From positions 1 through 64,000 of the forward strand of contig NZ_CALPDE010000009.1 of the NCBI RefSeq assembly GCF_943193185.1: 64,000 nt of DNA, read 5' to 3'. Shown piece by piece: positions 35,455 through 46,170 of this stretch. Position 1 is the stretch's first letter; each line of letters begins with the position of its first letter. The position numbers were made by a program, and so were the translations under genes. The notes below the pieces were generated by a model, which searched no databases, was not told the DNA's origin, and saw only the letters and a program-made list of their open reading frames with translations. Source of the DNA: Lactococcus ileimucosae. Its GTDB lineage: Bacteria; Bacillota; Bacilli; Lactobacillales; Streptococcaceae.

Positions 35455-35487
35455 TACAAAAAGCCAAGCCTGAGGCTTGACTTTTAA
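35455..35487 (-). terminator. hpf terminator
   Basis: On the minus strand AAAGTCAAGCC and GGCTTGGCTTTTT pair around TCA, ending in a T run. Confidence 0.85.
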
Positions 35488-35514
35488 CTCGATACAGTCT
35501 CTGCACTTCTAAGA

Positions 35515-36072
35515 TTAGTTTGTTTCAATCAAACCAATATTTCCATCTGCACGACGGTAAACGACACTCGTGCTGTCTGTGTCAGCATCTGTAAAGATAT
35601 AGAAATCATGTCCTAACATGTCCATTTGCAAAACCGCTTCTTCTGAATCCATAGGTTTGAGGGAAACATGCTTTGTACGTACAATCTTTACTTGTTCTTC
35701 GTTCACTTCTTCAATTTCTTCAAGTGGAGCAAACTCATCACCAAAAGCTTGACCTGTAGGAACATTGATTTTAGACTTGCGATTTACACGTGTCTTGTAT
35801 TTACGAATTTGACGTTCTAATTTTTCCTCAACAAAGTCAATAGCTGCATACATATCAGTTGCTGTATCTTCTGCACGTAGAGTTACATTTTTAGCTGGAA
35901 CAGTAACTTCTGCTTTATAACGTTTATCTGAGTATACTTTGAGGTTTACATAGGCTGTCACTTCATGACCATCGTTGAAATATTTTTCAAGTTTCCCAAC
36001 CTTATCTTCAACATATGAGCGGATTGAATCTGTTAATTCAAAATTTTCACCACGGATATTATATTTGATCAT
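35515..36072 (-). CDS. hpf: Ribosome hibernation-promoting factor, long form
   Basis: Long HPF dimerises 70S ribosomes into inactive 100S particles in stationary phase. The 185-residue protein has the S30AE/YfiA N-terminal domain (residues 1-~100, IRGENFELTDSIRSYVEDKVGKLEKYF) and the long-form C-terminal dimerisation domain (~125-182, IVRTKHVSLKPMDSEEAVLQM...VVYRRADGNIGLIE). It is transcribed from its own consensus promoter at 36171-36199. Its leader carries a 9-bp inverted repeat next to the Shine-Dalgarno. Confidence 0.96.
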   Translation of the reverse strand: MIKYNIRGENFELTDSIRSYVEDKVGKLEKYFNDGHEVTAYVNLKVYSDKRYKAEVTVPAKNVTLRAEDTATDMYAAIDFVEEKLERQIRKYKTRVNRKSKINVPTGQAFGDEFAPLEEIEEVNEEQVKIVRTKHVSLKPMDSEEAVLQMDMLGHDFYIFTDADTDSTSVVYRRADGNIGLIETN

Positions 36073-36085
36073 AGAGTTTACCTTA

Positions 36086-36149
36086 ACGGTTCTTTTGCTG
36101 AATCTTCACTGTTTTTGCATTTGCGGGACAGTCAAGTCTTAAGAACCGT
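36086..36149 (-). promoter_or_regulatory. Inverted repeat in the hpf mRNA leader
   Basis: ACGGTTCTT (36086-36094) and AAGAACCGT (36141-36149) can pair across 46 bases. The proximal arm ends directly at the AAGG Shine-Dalgarno of hpf, so the fold could affect ribosome access (inference). Confidence 0.4.
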
Positions 36150-36170
36150 CCTTTCTTTATTTCTAATTTA

Positions 36171-36199
36171 ATTATAATATATAATCGCTTTCAAGTCAA
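36171..36199 (-). promoter_or_regulatory. hpf promoter
   Basis: TTGACT (36194-36199), a 17-bp spacer and TATAAT (36171-36176). The -35 overlaps the last codons of clpC. Confidence 0.85.
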
Positions 36200-38646
36200 T
36201 CGATAACCTGTATTCTAATTTTTTTATTAGAAGAACCTATAGACACTGTGTTCCCCGGCTGAATTTCTCCGGTGAGTAGTTGCTCACTCAGAAGGTCTTC
36301 AACTTCTCGTTGAAGAGCCTTACGCAGTGGGCGTGCACCATATTCAGGATCAAAGCCTTTGTCTGCAATAACTTTTAAGGCAGCTGGTGTAAACCTCACC
36401 TTAATATCTTGCTCTTTTAAGCGTGAAACAAGTGACTTACTCATGATTTTCACAACTTGTTCAATTTCTTTCTCCGTGAGAGAATGGAAAACAATAGTTT
36501 CATCTATACGATTTAAGAATTCAGGGCGATAGTGTTTCTTTAGTTCTTCCATAATTCTAGCCTTCATAGCTGTATAATCTTTTACGATTGCTTTCGCACC
36601 AAAACCAACTGTTTTATCATCACGAAGTGCTGTTGCTCCAAGATTGGAGGTCATGATAATAATTGTATTACGAAAATCAACCTTGCGCCCTTTGGTATCT
36701 GTAACAAAACCATCATCCAAAATTTGTAGCATAATGTTGAAAATATCTGGATGGGCTTTTTCGATTTCATCAAGTAAAATAACCGAGTAAGGTTTATTAC
36801 GCACCTGCTCTGTGAGCTGTCCTCCTTCATCGTATCCCACATATCCTGGAGGAGCTCCAATCAAACGTGAAGTGGAAAATTTTTCCATAAATTCACTCAT
36901 GTCCACACGAATCATGTTTTCTTCACTGCCAAAGACACTCTCAGCCAAGGCCTTGGCAAGCTCTGTTTTACCGACACCTGTAGGACCGAGGAACATAAAT
37001 GACCCCAGAGGACGTCTCGTATCAGCAATACCTGATCGTGCCCGCCGAATCGCGCGAGATACCGCTGTTATGGCTTCTTCTTGTCCCACAACCCGCTTGT
37101 GTAACTCTTTTTCAAGATTAATCAAACGCTCACTCTCTGTTTTCGTCATTTGTTGTAGAGGAATTCCTGTAAGATTTGAAACAACAGCATAAACATCGCT
37201 TTCTTGAACGCGGGGAATATCTTCTTCTGATAGCGGAAAATTATCAATCTTGCTGACTAATTTCTGAGTGTTTTTTTCAATTTTTTGTGCTTCGAGGATA
37301 TCAAGAGACACAACCGCAGCTTGTAACTTGCTTTCTTCTTTTTTCAGCTCCGCTTTTAATTCATCTAATTTATTATGCTTTGTCTTACGCGTTATCTTGA
37401 CTTTCGCCGCAGCTTCATCAAGAAGATCAATGGCTTTGTCTGGCAAACGACGACTTGGCATGTACCGATTACTCAGACTTACTGCCCGCTCTAATGCTCC
37501 GTCTTCAAACTTGACTGTATGATAAACTTCAAATTTTTCTTTCAGCCCCTGTAAGATGGCAATCGTCTCGTCTTCTGACGGTTCTTCAACATTTATACGC
37601 GCAAAGCGGCGTTCCAGAGCTTCGTCTTTTTCAATATATTTCTGGTATTCCTGATAAGTCGTTGCTCCAATAAGTTGAAATTCTCCGCGCGCGAGTGCGG
37701 GTTTCAGAATATTCGAAGCATCATTTACTGAGTCCATCCCCCCACCAGCTCCGATGATTGTATGGAGTTCATCAATAAATACAATAACATTCTTATCATG
37801 GGTCACTTCATCCACAATAGCTGTTAAACGGTCTTCAAATTCACCGCGGAACTTTGTACCAGCAACAACCATAGCCATATTTAAAGCCATAATTCGACTG
37901 CCACGTAGGTCTGCAGGCACATCCCCCTGCACCACACGTGTTGCAAAGCCTTCAATAATCGCAGATTTACCTACACCTGGCTCTCCGACTAAGACAGGGT
38001 TATTTTTAGTGCGGCGACTCAAAATATGGATAAGGCGCTCCACTTCACGCGTTCTTCCTATCATGGGATCAAGCTTTCCTTCACGAGCAGCTTTGGTCAA
38101 ATCTGTGGATACCGTATCCAATGTAGGCGTTGTCGTAGTCTCTGAAACTTTCCCTGAGAGATTTCTCTTTGAGGCCGGTGTTACAGCTTTCCGACGTTCT
38201 GGAACACGTAAATATGCTTTCTGTTCTAGTTTTTTTCGGAGATTTGCAGTATTGATATTTTGTTCCCGTAAAAGTTGCGCCGCAAAGCTCGCTTCGTTAG
38301 CCAGTACCATGTACAAAAGATGTTCTGTTCCTACACGATTTTTATCGTTGTTTTGCGCTAAAACTTTTGCTTGCTCAATAATATTTTCCACTCTTGGGCT
38401 GAATTTTATTTCTGATTTTTTTGTCTTGACTTGACTTGAGAAGTCCTCAATGTCAATTAACATTTCTTCTAAATCAAGTTGCTCAGAATTTAGCAGGGTA
38501 AATGCCAATGAAGAGGGAACTTCAGCCAATGCTGCCAAGAGGTGCGAACTTTCCACCCAGGCATAGTTAAACTTATACGCATAGTCAATAGACTTCTGAA
38601 GTACACGCAAGACTTGCGGTGTAAAGTCCTTTTCATTCAATTTCAT
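36196..38646 (-). CDS. clpC: ATP-dependent Clp protease ATP-binding subunit ClpC
   Basis: ClpC is the AAA+ unfoldase that feeds ClpP. Its 816 residues (ATG 38646 preferred over the adjacent 38649) fit the family. It has two N-terminal Clp repeats (1-~150), AAA-1 with GEPGVGKSAIIEG and IVFIDELHTIIGAG, a middle coiled region (~410-470, KLDELKAELKKEESKLQ) and AAA-2 with LGPTGVGKTELAKALAE. It overlaps ctsR by about 14 bp, giving the CtsR-controlled ctsR-clpC operon. No mcsA/mcsB lie between, as usual in lactococci and streptococci. Confidence 0.97.
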   Translation of the reverse strand: MKLNEKDFTPQVLRVLQKSIDYAYKFNYAWVESSHLLAALAEVPSSLAFTLLNSEQLDLEEMLIDIEDFSSQVKTKKSEIKFSPRVENIIEQAKVLAQNNDKNRVGTEHLLYMVLANEASFAAQLLREQNINTANLRKKLEQKAYLRVPERRKAVTPASKRNLSGKVSETTTTPTLDTVSTDLTKAAREGKLDPMIGRTREVERLIHILSRRTKNNPVLVGEPGVGKSAIIEGFATRVVQGDVPADLRGSRIMALNMAMVVAGTKFRGEFEDRLTAIVDEVTHDKNVIVFIDELHTIIGAGGGMDSVNDASNILKPALARGEFQLIGATTYQEYQKYIEKDEALERRFARINVEEPSEDETIAILQGLKEKFEVYHTVKFEDGALERAVSLSNRYMPSRRLPDKAIDLLDEAAAKVKITRKTKHNKLDELKAELKKEESKLQAAVVSLDILEAQKIEKNTQKLVSKIDNFPLSEEDIPRVQESDVYAVVSNLTGIPLQQMTKTESERLINLEKELHKRVVGQEEAITAVSRAIRRARSGIADTRRPLGSFMFLGPTGVGKTELAKALAESVFGSEENMIRVDMSEFMEKFSTSRLIGAPPGYVGYDEGGQLTEQVRNKPYSVILLDEIEKAHPDIFNIMLQILDDGFVTDTKGRKVDFRNTIIIMTSNLGATALRDDKTVGFGAKAIVKDYTAMKARIMEELKKHYRPEFLNRIDETIVFHSLTEKEIEQVVKIMSKSLVSRLKEQDIKVRFTPAALKVIADKGFDPEYGARPLRKALQREVEDLLSEQLLTGEIQPGNTVSIGSSNKKIRIQVID

Positions 38647-39088
38647 CATCTCGATCCAATCTCTGTAGTATTTTTATCATCATTTTTGCTCTGCAACTGT
38701 TAGAAATATCACTATCAACCAGAAGCAATAGGAGAAGATTTCCTTCTCGTTCAGTCAAAATATTTTCATCAAATAAGAGTTGCAAGACATCTTGAGCCAT
38801 ACTCTCTGTCAAATTGTCTGGCAACTTCTGAATCAAATCAAGCAGAAACTCGTGTTTTGCTGAATAATGATATTTAAATATTTTTATATATCCACCGCCA
38901 CCCCGTTTTGACTCTACATCAAAACCTTTTGACGGTGTGAAGCGGGTTTTAATAACATAGTTAATTTGCGAAGGCACCACATCAAATTGGCTGGCTAAAT
39001 CTGCACGCTTAATCTCAATCTCACGTGCTTCTTCCAGCAGCTTTCGCAAATAAGCTTCGATAATATCTGAAGTATTTTGAGCAGACAT
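38633..39088 (-). CDS. ctsR: Transcriptional repressor CtsR
   Basis: CtsR represses class III heat-shock genes. The 151-residue protein has the winged-helix N-terminal domain (ASQFDVVPSQINYVIKTRFTP, residues ~27-47) and the glycine wing RGGGGYIKI (~63-71) essential for DNA binding. The C-terminal domain ends ARAKMMIKILQRLDRD-like. It represses itself and clpC through the operator at 39102-39118 and clpP through 9633-9649. Confidence 0.97.
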   Translation of the reverse strand: MSAQNTSDIIEAYLRKLLEEAREIEIKRADLASQFDVVPSQINYVIKTRFTPSKGFDVESKRGGGGYIKIFKYHYSAKHEFLLDLIQKLPDNLTESMAQDVLQLLFDENILTEREGNLLLLLLVDSDISNSCRAKMMIKILQRLDRDDEIE

Positions 39089-39101
39089 AGAACCTCCAAT
39101 C

Positions 39102-39124
39102 TTTGACCTTTATTGACTATTATA
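39102..39124 (-). promoter_or_regulatory. CtsR operator and -10 of ctsR-clpC
   Basis: On the minus strand the -10 TATAAT (39119-39124) is followed at once by AGTCAATAAAGGTCAAA (39102-39118), a CtsR box with one mismatch from the tandem GGTCAAA heptads. The site straddles the transcription start, giving autoregulation. Confidence 0.9.
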
Positions 39125-39201
39125 CCGAATTTTTTACTTTTTTACCAAAAATAGTGGTTGGAGCTTCCTTAATAAAACAAAAGTATCCTCAAAGGACTGA
39201 T

Positions 39202-39237
39202 GAAAAAGTCGAGAAAATCATCTTTCTCGACTTTTTA
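39202..39237 (-). terminator. greA terminator
   Basis: AAAAAGTCGAGAAA and TTTCTCGACTTTTT form a stem around ATCATC; T runs are present on both strands. Confidence 0.8.
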
Positions 39238-39333
39238 TACAAAATATAAGCATCCTTCACTTACGCTCAAACAGCTTATTGCATTTAAGAAAAGCTGTAA
39301 AATATTTTTCAGCTTCCCTGTAGAGATAAGTTT

Positions 39334-39807
39334 TTATTTTACATCCACAATCTTGACTTCAATTTCACCCATAGGCAGTGGAATGTTTACAACATCGCCT
39401 ACTTTACGGCCAATTAAAGCTTGAGCGATTGGTGACTCATTTGAAATTTTTCCTGCAAACGGGTCTGCTTCAGCAGTACCAACAATTTGATATTCTTCCT
39501 CTTCGTCATCACCTACTTCTTGGAAAACGACAGCCTTACCGAGTGCAACTTCATTTTTATCGATATTGGCGTTGTCTACGATTTCAGCGTAACGAATCAT
39601 TGTTTCCACTGTAGAAATACGTCCCTCAATAAATGCTTGCTCATCTTTTGCTGCTTCATATTCTGAATTTTCTGAGAGGTCTCCATAGCTGCGCGCGACT
39701 TTGATACGCTCAACAACTTCTGGACGTTTTACCAATTTAAGATTATCTAATTCTTGTTCGAGTTTTTCCAGACCTTCTTTGGTCATAGGGAAAGTTTTTT
39801 CTACCAT
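39334..39807 (-). CDS. greA: Transcription elongation factor GreA
   Basis: GreA rescues backtracked RNA polymerase by stimulating transcript cleavage. Its 157 residues are standard. The N-terminal coiled coil (1-~78) carries the acidic tip [18 protein letters not shown] (residues ~43-60). The C-terminal FKBP-like domain holds [20 protein letters not shown]. It lies 23 bp after mltG in the same direction, a conserved Lactobacillales pair. Confidence 0.97.
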   Translation of the reverse strand: MVEKTFPMTKEGLEKLEQELDNLKLVKRPEVVERIKVARSYGDLSENSEYEAAKDEQAFIEGRISTVETMIRYAEIVDNANIDKNEVALGKAVVFQEVGDDEEEEYQIVGTAEADPFAGKISNESPIAQALIGRKVGDVVNIPLPMGEIEVKIVDVK

Positions 39808-39830
39808 TTTTTTATCCTTTTTTAAGTTAA

Positions 39831-41921
39831 TTAGTTACCCGCTGCAATCGCGTCATTGACATACTTTTGAACATTTATATTTTGCTCTTCAAGTGTTTGA
39901 GCAAAATAAATCTTCCCTTCTGTATCTGCAACAAAATAGAGATAGTCATTTGCAGTCGGGTTTAATACTGCTTTGATTGCCGACAAGCTTGGACTGACGA
40001 TTGGTCCAGGACCAAAGCCAGGGTACAAGTATGTATTAAATGGCGAATCTAATTGTGTATTAATCGCAGCTTGTTGATCAAGTGATGTATCCTTACCAAG
40101 TTTTCCTTCAGCATAGAAGATACCTGTATTGGAATCTAAGGTCATTCCCAAATCTCTGCGGTTAAAGAAGACTTGCGCCACATTGCGACGGTCATCATCA
40201 CTCCTTGCTTCCTTTTCAACGATAGCTGCTAAACTCAGTGTTTCATTAACCGAAAGACCAGCAGCTTCCATTTTATCATAAAGTGGTTCAAGTTGAGTAT
40301 TCATTGATGAAAGCATTGTCTGAATCAGACTTTCAACAGTTGTTTTCTTCGTATATTCATAAGTCGCTGGGAAGAGATAACCTTCGAGCTGATATTTCAC
40401 ACCACTGTCTTTTGCTGGTAAGCTGGCAAGAAGTTTCGGAAACTCTTTTTTCATTTTTTCGATGAAAGCTTGATCTTGAACCACCTTCATGAAGTCCTCT
40501 TTGCTAAAAGGAGTTTTCTCATCTTTGCTGTCTGAATTGACAGTAACAGCTTGTGCAATTTGCTCCAATGTATAACCTTCTGGAATCAAGATTTTCCCCA
40601 AAGTTGGTTCAACAGGATGTTCCGTCCCACCTTGTTCTAGAAGACTGGCGATTTCGGATAAACTCATACTTGGCGAAAGATTGTAATAGCCACTCTTGAA
40701 ACCGCTGAAATTTTTAAACTTCGTATAATACTGGAAAATCATTCCATTTTTAATAATGCCTTCTTTTTGTAAGATGTCACCAATTTGTTTGCTGCTCGCT
40801 CCCGCAGGAATATTAACAGGTCGCTTCGTTGTCTCTGCTGCATTCAGAGGTTGCACCCCTTCTTTGATAAAGTTATACCCATAAAAGCCTGTTCCCGCAG
40901 CCGCTAAAACTAAAACTGCTACGATGATTGCAATAATCTTACCAGAAGAAACTTTCTTCGGAGTTTTTGATTGCTTCGACTTTTTGGTTGCTCTCTCGGA
41001 ACTCTCTGCTTTGGCTCGGCGACTTCTTCGCTTGCTTTGCATCTCCTCTATCGGCGCTCCCACTCCTGACTCTTCTGACGAAGCAGCACCTGTCCCTTTT
41101 GGCTGACTGTCACGTTCTGAATAACTTTGCCCATTTATTGACTGAGGCATCTGTGCTCGAACTGTTGCAAAGTCAGAGCTCACTCCCGATACAGGATTTT
41201 CAGAAGCTATGCTCTCCGATGCTTCGGAAACTTTTGACTTCTCTACCTTATCTTTTATTTCATGCACAGCAAGTCCTTCAGATATTTCAGATAAAGAACC
41301 TCCATATCTAGGTACCTTTACCTGACCTTCAGACTCTGAATGCATGGACTGAAGCATCTGTGCTCGAACTGTCTCAAAGTTAGGTTCTGCTCCTGATACA
41401 GTTTTTTCAGAAACTCTACTTTCAGATGACTCTGGAGTTTTTGGAAGCTTTGGGCTATCTTTTGTTTCGTTAGAAACAATGCCTTCAGCTGGCTCAGATG
41501 AGGGACTATCATATCCAGCCCCCTTAGCTTGAGGCTCAAGTTCTGGAGAAGCTTGCGCACGCATGGACTGAAGCATCTGTGCTCGAACCGTTGCAAAGTC
41601 AGGTTCCTCTCTTGATACAGCACTTTCAGAAACTGTATTGTCAGGTCCTTCTAAAACTTCCGAAGTTTCTCTCTTACTGTTTGGTTGACGATTATCAAGT
41701 TCTTCCGTTAGCTTAAATGTCGTTGGACGTTTAAAATTTGAAAAGTCAGTCAGTTCTCGCCGAGAACGTCTACTATGAGATGAAGAAAGCTCTTTGTTAG
41801 ATTTACGCGCATAGTTTTCAAAGGTTCCATCCGTATTTGCTCGATTTCCTTCTTCAAGTTCACGCAAGATTTTTTCTTTGAAACTCTCTCGCGAAAACTT
41901 CTCCGTGTCTTTATCTACCAA
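39831..41921 (-). CDS. mltG: Endolytic transglycosylase MltG with repeat-containing cytoplasmic region
   Basis: MltG cleaves nascent glycan strands and sets chain length. The C-terminal YceG domain (~365-690) includes [14 protein letters not shown], a [15 protein letters not shown] motif with the catalytic Glu, and [16 protein letters not shown]. One membrane segment spans ~328-349. The 696 residues exceed the more usual ~550 because of a ~325-residue cytoplasmic N-terminus rich in Ser, Glu and Lys, with three imperfect repeats of ~70 residues. Each repeat is centred on [12 protein letters not shown], ending at residues ~120, 193 and 262. The repeat function is unknown. Confidence 0.93.
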   Translation of the reverse strand: MVDKDTEKFSRESFKEKILRELEEGNRANTDGTFENYARKSNKELSSSHSRRSRRELTDFSNFKRPTTFKLTEELDNRQPNSKRETSEVLEGPDNTVSESAVSREEPDFATVRAQMLQSMRAQASPELEPQAKGAGYDSPSSEPAEGIVSNETKDSPKLPKTPESSESRVSEKTVSGAEPNFETVRAQMLQSMHSESEGQVKVPRYGGSLSEISEGLAVHEIKDKVEKSKVSEASESIASENPVSGVSSDFATVRAQMPQSINGQSYSERDSQPKGTGAASSEESGVGAPIEEMQSKRRSRRAKAESSERATKKSKQSKTPKKVSSGKIIAIIVAVLVLAAAGTGFYGYNFIKEGVQPLNAAETTKRPVNIPAGASSKQIGDILQKEGIIKNGMIFQYYTKFKNFSGFKSGYYNLSPSMSLSEIASLLEQGGTEHPVEPTLGKILIPEGYTLEQIAQAVTVNSDSKDEKTPFSKEDFMKVVQDQAFIEKMKKEFPKLLASLPAKDSGVKYQLEGYLFPATYEYTKKTTVESLIQTMLSSMNTQLEPLYDKMEAAGLSVNETLSLAAIVEKEARSDDDRRNVAQVFFNRRDLGMTLDSNTGIFYAEGKLGKDTSLDQQAAINTQLDSPFNTYLYPGFGPGPIVSPSLSAIKAVLNPTANDYLYFVADTEGKIYFAQTLEEQNINVQKYVNDAIAAGN

Positions 41922-42026
41922 GGTTAATCCTCCTTATCACGCTTGTTCTGTCAAAGATAAGATAAAGCGCAAGTTTGTTAGGTAATATTTACAAAAGCGA
42001 GGTCGGGGACCTCACTCTTTTAGATT

Positions 42027-42587
42027 TTAGCTCTCTTCTGAGTCACTGTCGTCGTCATCGTCGTCCTCTTCATCGAGTTCAACGTCTTCATCCACATTGT
42101 CCAGTTCCACTTCCGCAAGCTCAGCATCATAGGCATGAACTTCGTCTTTTTCGTCGTCTGGATTTTCATCGTCATAAGTTAGGTCATCCGTCTCGTTGCC
42201 CTTATCAATGTGTTCGTCTTCAGGATCCACTTCGTCTTCGATACCAAATGCATTGACTTTTGTCCGTTTTTTCGTTGTTTTTTCTTCTTCGTCCTCGATT
42301 TCATCAAGAGCAATTACTTCCTCATCGATTTCATCGATAGCATACCATGAGCGAAGGCCCCAAACATTATTTCCTAGTGGAATGAAACTTCCATCTGTAT
42401 TCATTTCTGTATAAAAGCGTGCAATCGTGGCTTTAATTTCATCATCAGACTTCTTCAAGTAATCTTGAACTGTATTCAAAATTTCAGCAAAAGCCATTTC
42501 TTCACCGTTTTGTTCCAAAATTGCATGAGCAACTTCAATCATTGAAAGTTCTTCAATTTTTTGTCCTTCTAATGCTTCAATTTTCAA
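42027..42587 (-). CDS. rpoE: DNA-directed RNA polymerase delta subunit
   Basis: This Gram-positive RNA polymerase accessory subunit increases transcriptional specificity and recycling. Its 186 residues consist of a folded N-terminal HARE-type domain (1-~90, [21 protein letters not shown] and [20 protein letters not shown]) and a disordered, extremely acidic tail ending in runs of D and E. The tail is encoded by GAT/GAA-rich repetitive DNA. It is a single gene. Confidence 0.96.
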   Translation of the reverse strand: MKIEALEGQKIEELSMIEVAHAILEQNGEEMAFAEILNTVQDYLKKSDDEIKATIARFYTEMNTDGSFIPLGNNVWGLRSWYAIDEIDEEVIALDEIEDEEEKTTKKRTKVNAFGIEDEVDPEDEHIDKGNETDDLTYDDENPDDEKDEVHAYDAELAEVELDNVDEDVELDEEDDDDDDSDSEES

Positions 42588-42746
42588 ACTTTTTGTGCTC
42601 TCTTTCAGATTTTCTTTTTCTATATTATATTAAATTCGCTCCATTGTCAATATGTAAACGGATTTAACGCGGTTCATCATGTGCAGGTTTTAGTCAACAT
42701 TAAAATAGCATTGAAAGTATAGCCAAAACCGTCTTTAAGTAACTTT

Positions 42747-43259
42747 TTAGTAATGCATCAAAACTTTGTAATCATAATCACCAAGTTTTTCACGTCCTTT
42801 GAGTGCATCCAGTTCGATAAAGAAAGCACAGCCTACAACGATACCTCCAAGACGTTCAACCATCTCAATAGTTGCTTTTACCGTCCCACCTGTTGCCAGT
42901 AGATCATCAACAATCAAAACACGTTGCCCTGGCTTAATAGAGTCTGCGTGCATCGTCAAAGTATCTGTCCCATATTCTTTTTCATAATCTGCTGAGATAA
43001 CCTCGCGCGGTAACTTTCCTGGTTTACGAACAGGAGCAAATCCTACACCAAGTGCGAAAGCAACTGGGCAGCCAACGATAAAACCACGCGCTTCTGGTCC
43101 AACAATCACGTCGATTTCTTTATCACGTGCATACTGTACAATTTCTGTCACTGCATAGTTGTAGGCATTGCCATCAGCCATAAGTGGTGAGATATCGCGA
43201 AAAATGATACCTTCAGTTGGATAATTTTCAATCGTTGCAATGTAATCTTTAAGTTGCAT
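42747..43259 (-). CDS. apt: Adenine phosphoribosyltransferase
   Basis: Apt salvages adenine to AMP using PRPP. It has 170 residues from ATG 43259; an ATG two codons upstream is possible, but the family begins MQLKDYIA and spacing from AGAGG favours the second. The PRPP site is [17 protein letters not shown] (residues ~118-134), the flexible loop [14 protein letters not shown]. It overlaps the recJ stop by 11 bp, the conserved recJ-apt pair. Confidence 0.97.
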   Translation of the reverse strand: MQLKDYIATIENYPTEGIIFRDISPLMADGNAYNYAVTEIVQYARDKEIDVIVGPEARGFIVGCPVAFALGVGFAPVRKPGKLPREVISADYEKEYGTDTLTMHADSIKPGQRVLIVDDLLATGGTVKATIEMVERLGGIVVGCAFFIELDALKGREKLGDYDYKVLMHY

Positions 43260-45483
43260 CTGCATTTTCCTCTTTTAATTTTTTATAGATTTCTTTGACC
43301 GGCGATAAGGCAAAAAGCTCTTGAAATTTCACAATTTCTTGAAGTTCTTGATAAATGCCACTCTCAGATATATCCCGTTTTTCCGCTGCTTTGTTCACAG
43401 TCATCAGACCGTCTTCAATCGTTACAAAGTTCAATTCTTCAAAGATTTGAATCATTTTTACTAACAAGATTTCTGGTATTTTTAAATAGTTCGCCAAGTT
43501 TTTCAATTTAAAGCGCACATCAAATTCCGGATACTGATAAATTGTTTTGTAGAAGCGGGCAAACTGTTCACGGGTCCCTGCTCCTGTCAAATAATAATTT
43601 TTCTTGATGTTATTTTTAAAATAAATCAATGCAAAATCCTGCTCATGTATTAATTTAGCCAAAACAGATAAGGCAAGCTTGTTCGTTGGGGCTTCCTCAA
43701 TAATAAGCACTTCTTCCATTGTACCATTTTTCACTTCATTATGGACAAAACGTACTGTATTTTGAGGCAATTCAATTTGTCGGCTTCGTATATCTAGAAG
43801 CTCTATACCATTCACTCTAGCATCTTCAACCATGAGCTGAACCGCTGTTGTGCCATTCCAGGTATTGCTTGACAAGCTCGCCACAAGTTCTGTATCACTT
43901 TGTTCAAACTCCAAACTTTCAGAACCGTGCCCAAAATAAACAGCATCTAACATCTGCCCGTTTTGGTTTAACTTTAGCTTCAAATGACTGTTGTCTTTAC
44001 CCATGCTGCGCGCTTGCTCAACTTTATAGTTCTCAATAAGAAAATAAGGTTTCGGGTTGTCCATACCATAGGGAGCGAGCTTAGACAAGCTATGAATCGT
44101 TTCCAAACTTATTTGTTCAAACTGAAGTTTCCCCTGAACTCCAAGTGTGCTCTTCCTTGACATATCAATATCGTTTTCCTCAATAAAATCAAGCATCACT
44201 TGCTTAATCGCCTCAAGATTCTCTAGAGAAAAAGTCATGCCAGCTGCTTGTTTATGCCCTCCAAAAGCAATAAATAAGTCTCGATGCGCATCTAAAGCCT
44301 CAAAAATATTATAATTTTCAGTAGAGCGCGCAGAACCTCGAAGGATGCCCTCTTCTTCAGCTAAAAGAAGCACTGGTTTGTGAAATTGGTTAAGAAGACG
44401 TCCAGCAACAATGCCCAGCACTCCCTTGTGCCAATCCTTATGATAAAGAATTTGTACAGGCTCGTCTGTCATCATGGTTATCGCTTGATTGAAAATATTC
44501 TCAACAATGGCTTTACGTTCCTTGTTTTTCTCATCAATCATCTGCGCAATATCTGCTGCCATTTCTTCATCCCACCCTGTCAGCAATTCAATCGCTGGAT
44601 TGGGATCAGCCAGTCGTCCAAGCGTGTTAAGACGAGGCGCAATTTGAAAGCCAATTGTTTCCTCATTTATCTGTTCAAAGTCTGTTTCTGAAAGCTTCAT
44701 CAGCTCCAGTAATCCCGCACGTTCTGTATTTGCTAATACCTTAAGTCCTTGGCTGACTAAAATTCTATTCTCATCTGTAAGACTGACCATGTCAGCAATA
44801 GTTCCTATAGCCACTAAATCCAACATATCCGCTGGGATATAGTCTAGGAGAGCTGTCGCTATCTTAAAAGCCACACCAACACCCGCTAAATGCTTAAAAG
44901 GATATTCTGATTCAGGATGCTCTGGGTGTACAATAGCGTAAGCGGCAGGTAATTCTTCTGGCATACTGTGGTGATCTGTCACGATGACATCTATCCCTTG
45001 ACTTTGCGCATAAGAAATAGCTTCATGTCCGGCGACACCATTATCCACAGTGATAATCAAATCAATGCCTTCGTTTTGGATAAAATACTTATAAACATCA
45101 ATGTTCGGACCATAACCATCTGTGAAACGATTAGGTAAATAAACTTGAACTTCCGCGCCTAATTCATCCAAGGCTGTCTTCATCACGGCACTGGCTGTCA
45201 TACCATCCGCATCATAATCTCCATAGACTAAGATATTCTGACCGCTTTCAATGGCCATAAGTATTCTCTTTACCGCCTTATCCATGTCATGCAATAAGAA
45301 AGGGTCATGCAAGTCTTGAAGGTCTGGGTTCAAAAAGGATTTGACTTCCTTTTCTTCTTTTATGCCCCGTTGCCATAAGATTTGTGCTGCCAGCCTGTCT
45401 AATTTATACTTTTTACTTAACTTAAGAAACGCATCCGGCAGCTCCGACTCAGTGATATGCCATATATATTTTGATTTAATCAA
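43249..45483 (-). CDS. recJ: Single-stranded-DNA-specific exonuclease RecJ
   Basis: RecJ is the 5'-3' ssDNA exonuclease of RecF-pathway recombination and mismatch repair. Its 744 residues fit Firmicute RecJ. The DHH phosphoesterase motifs are [40 protein letters not shown] and [22 protein letters not shown]; the DHHA1 domain carries [15 protein letters not shown]-terminal RecJ-specific domain (~560-744) follows. It is coupled to apt downstream. Confidence 0.96.
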   Translation of the reverse strand: MIKSKYIWHITESELPDAFLKLSKKYKLDRLAAQILWQRGIKEEKEVKSFLNPDLQDLHDPFLLHDMDKAVKRILMAIESGQNILVYGDYDADGMTASAVMKTALDELGAEVQVYLPNRFTDGYGPNIDVYKYFIQNEGIDLIITVDNGVAGHEAISYAQSQGIDVIVTDHHSMPEELPAAYAIVHPEHPESEYPFKHLAGVGVAFKIATALLDYIPADMLDLVAIGTIADMVSLTDENRILVSQGLKVLANTERAGLLELMKLSETDFEQINEETIGFQIAPRLNTLGRLADPNPAIELLTGWDEEMAADIAQMIDEKNKERKAIVENIFNQAITMMTDEPVQILYHKDWHKGVLGIVAGRLLNQFHKPVLLLAEEEGILRGSARSTENYNIFEALDAHRDLFIAFGGHKQAAGMTFSLENLEAIKQVMLDFIEENDIDMSRKSTLGVQGKLQFEQISLETIHSLSKLAPYGMDNPKPYFLIENYKVEQARSMGKDNSHLKLKLNQNGQMLDAVYFGHGSESLEFEQSDTELVASLSSNTWNGTTAVQLMVEDARVNGIELLDIRSRQIELPQNTVRFVHNEVKNGTMEEVLIIEEAPTNKLALSVLAKLIHEQDFALIYFKNNIKKNYYLTGAGTREQFARFYKTIYQYPEFDVRFKLKNLANYLKIPEILLVKMIQIFEELNFVTIEDGLMTVNKAAEKRDISESGIYQELQEIVKFQELFALSPVKEIYKKLKEENADAT

Positions 45484-45522
45484 GTTTCCTCCACTTCATC
45501 TGCAACTATTTTTTTTAGAAAC

Positions 45523-46170
45523 TTATTTGTAATTGAAAAATTTTCTACCTACATAGTCAATAACCTCTGGAAAAAGCGCACGTAGCTTTGCAACGGCAGC
45601 AAGCTGAACAGGGAGATTTATTTCCCTTTTTCTTTTACCAAGTGTCTTTTCAATTTTAGAAGCAACATATGTCGGACTGATTGCATTTTTGCCTACCTTT
45701 TCAAGATAAGCCCTATTGTCCTTATGAAACTTTGTCCGGACTGGTCCAGTATTAACTGTTGTAACAATCAATTCTGGCTTCTCTAAGCGTAAGGCATCTG
45801 AAAAAGCCAGAACTGCTGCTTTTGAGGCCGCATATACCGTCGCCTTAGCTGTAGGTAACTTTCCCGCCATCGAAGCAATATTGATGACTTGTGTTTGGGG
45901 CTGCAAGTCACGTGTCAGTTTAATCAAGTCCAGTGTATTGACCTTAAACATCTCCTCAATCTGCTCATCCGAAAGATTTTCCAGTTCTTCAAACTCACCA
46001 AAACCCGCATTGTTGATAAGAATATCTACTCTTTCAGGGATTTCTGGGTAAGGAAGGGAACGGCTCATCAAGATAAGATTATCATCCTGTAAACGTCGAA
46101 TGAGCTCTTGGGCAATATCTCCGCTAGCTCCAGTGATGACGATATTTCTTCTAGTCAATTTTTTCTTCAT
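45523..46170 (-). CDS. Short-chain dehydrogenase/reductase
   Basis: The product has 215 residues from ATG 46170; the longer in-frame start at 46257 lies inside rnz and is rejected. It is an SDR oxidoreductase: cofactor loop [21 protein letters not shown], and catalytic [11 protein letters not shown] (Tyr-x3-Lys) with Ser in [17 protein letters not shown] after the second strand hints at NADP preference (weak). Its substrate is unknown. It overlaps the rnz stop by about 20 bp, so the two are co-transcribed. Confidence 0.9.
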   Translation of the reverse strand: MKKKLTRRNIVITGASGDIAQELIRRLQDDNLILMSRSLPYPEIPERVDILINNAGFGEFEELENLSDEQIEEMFKVNTLDLIKLTRDLQPQTQVINIASMAGKLPTAKATVYAASKAAVLAFSDALRLEKPELIVTTVNTGPVRTKFHKDNRAYLEKVGKNAISPTYVASKIEKTLGKRKREINLPVQLAAVAKLRALFPEVIDYVGRKFFNYK

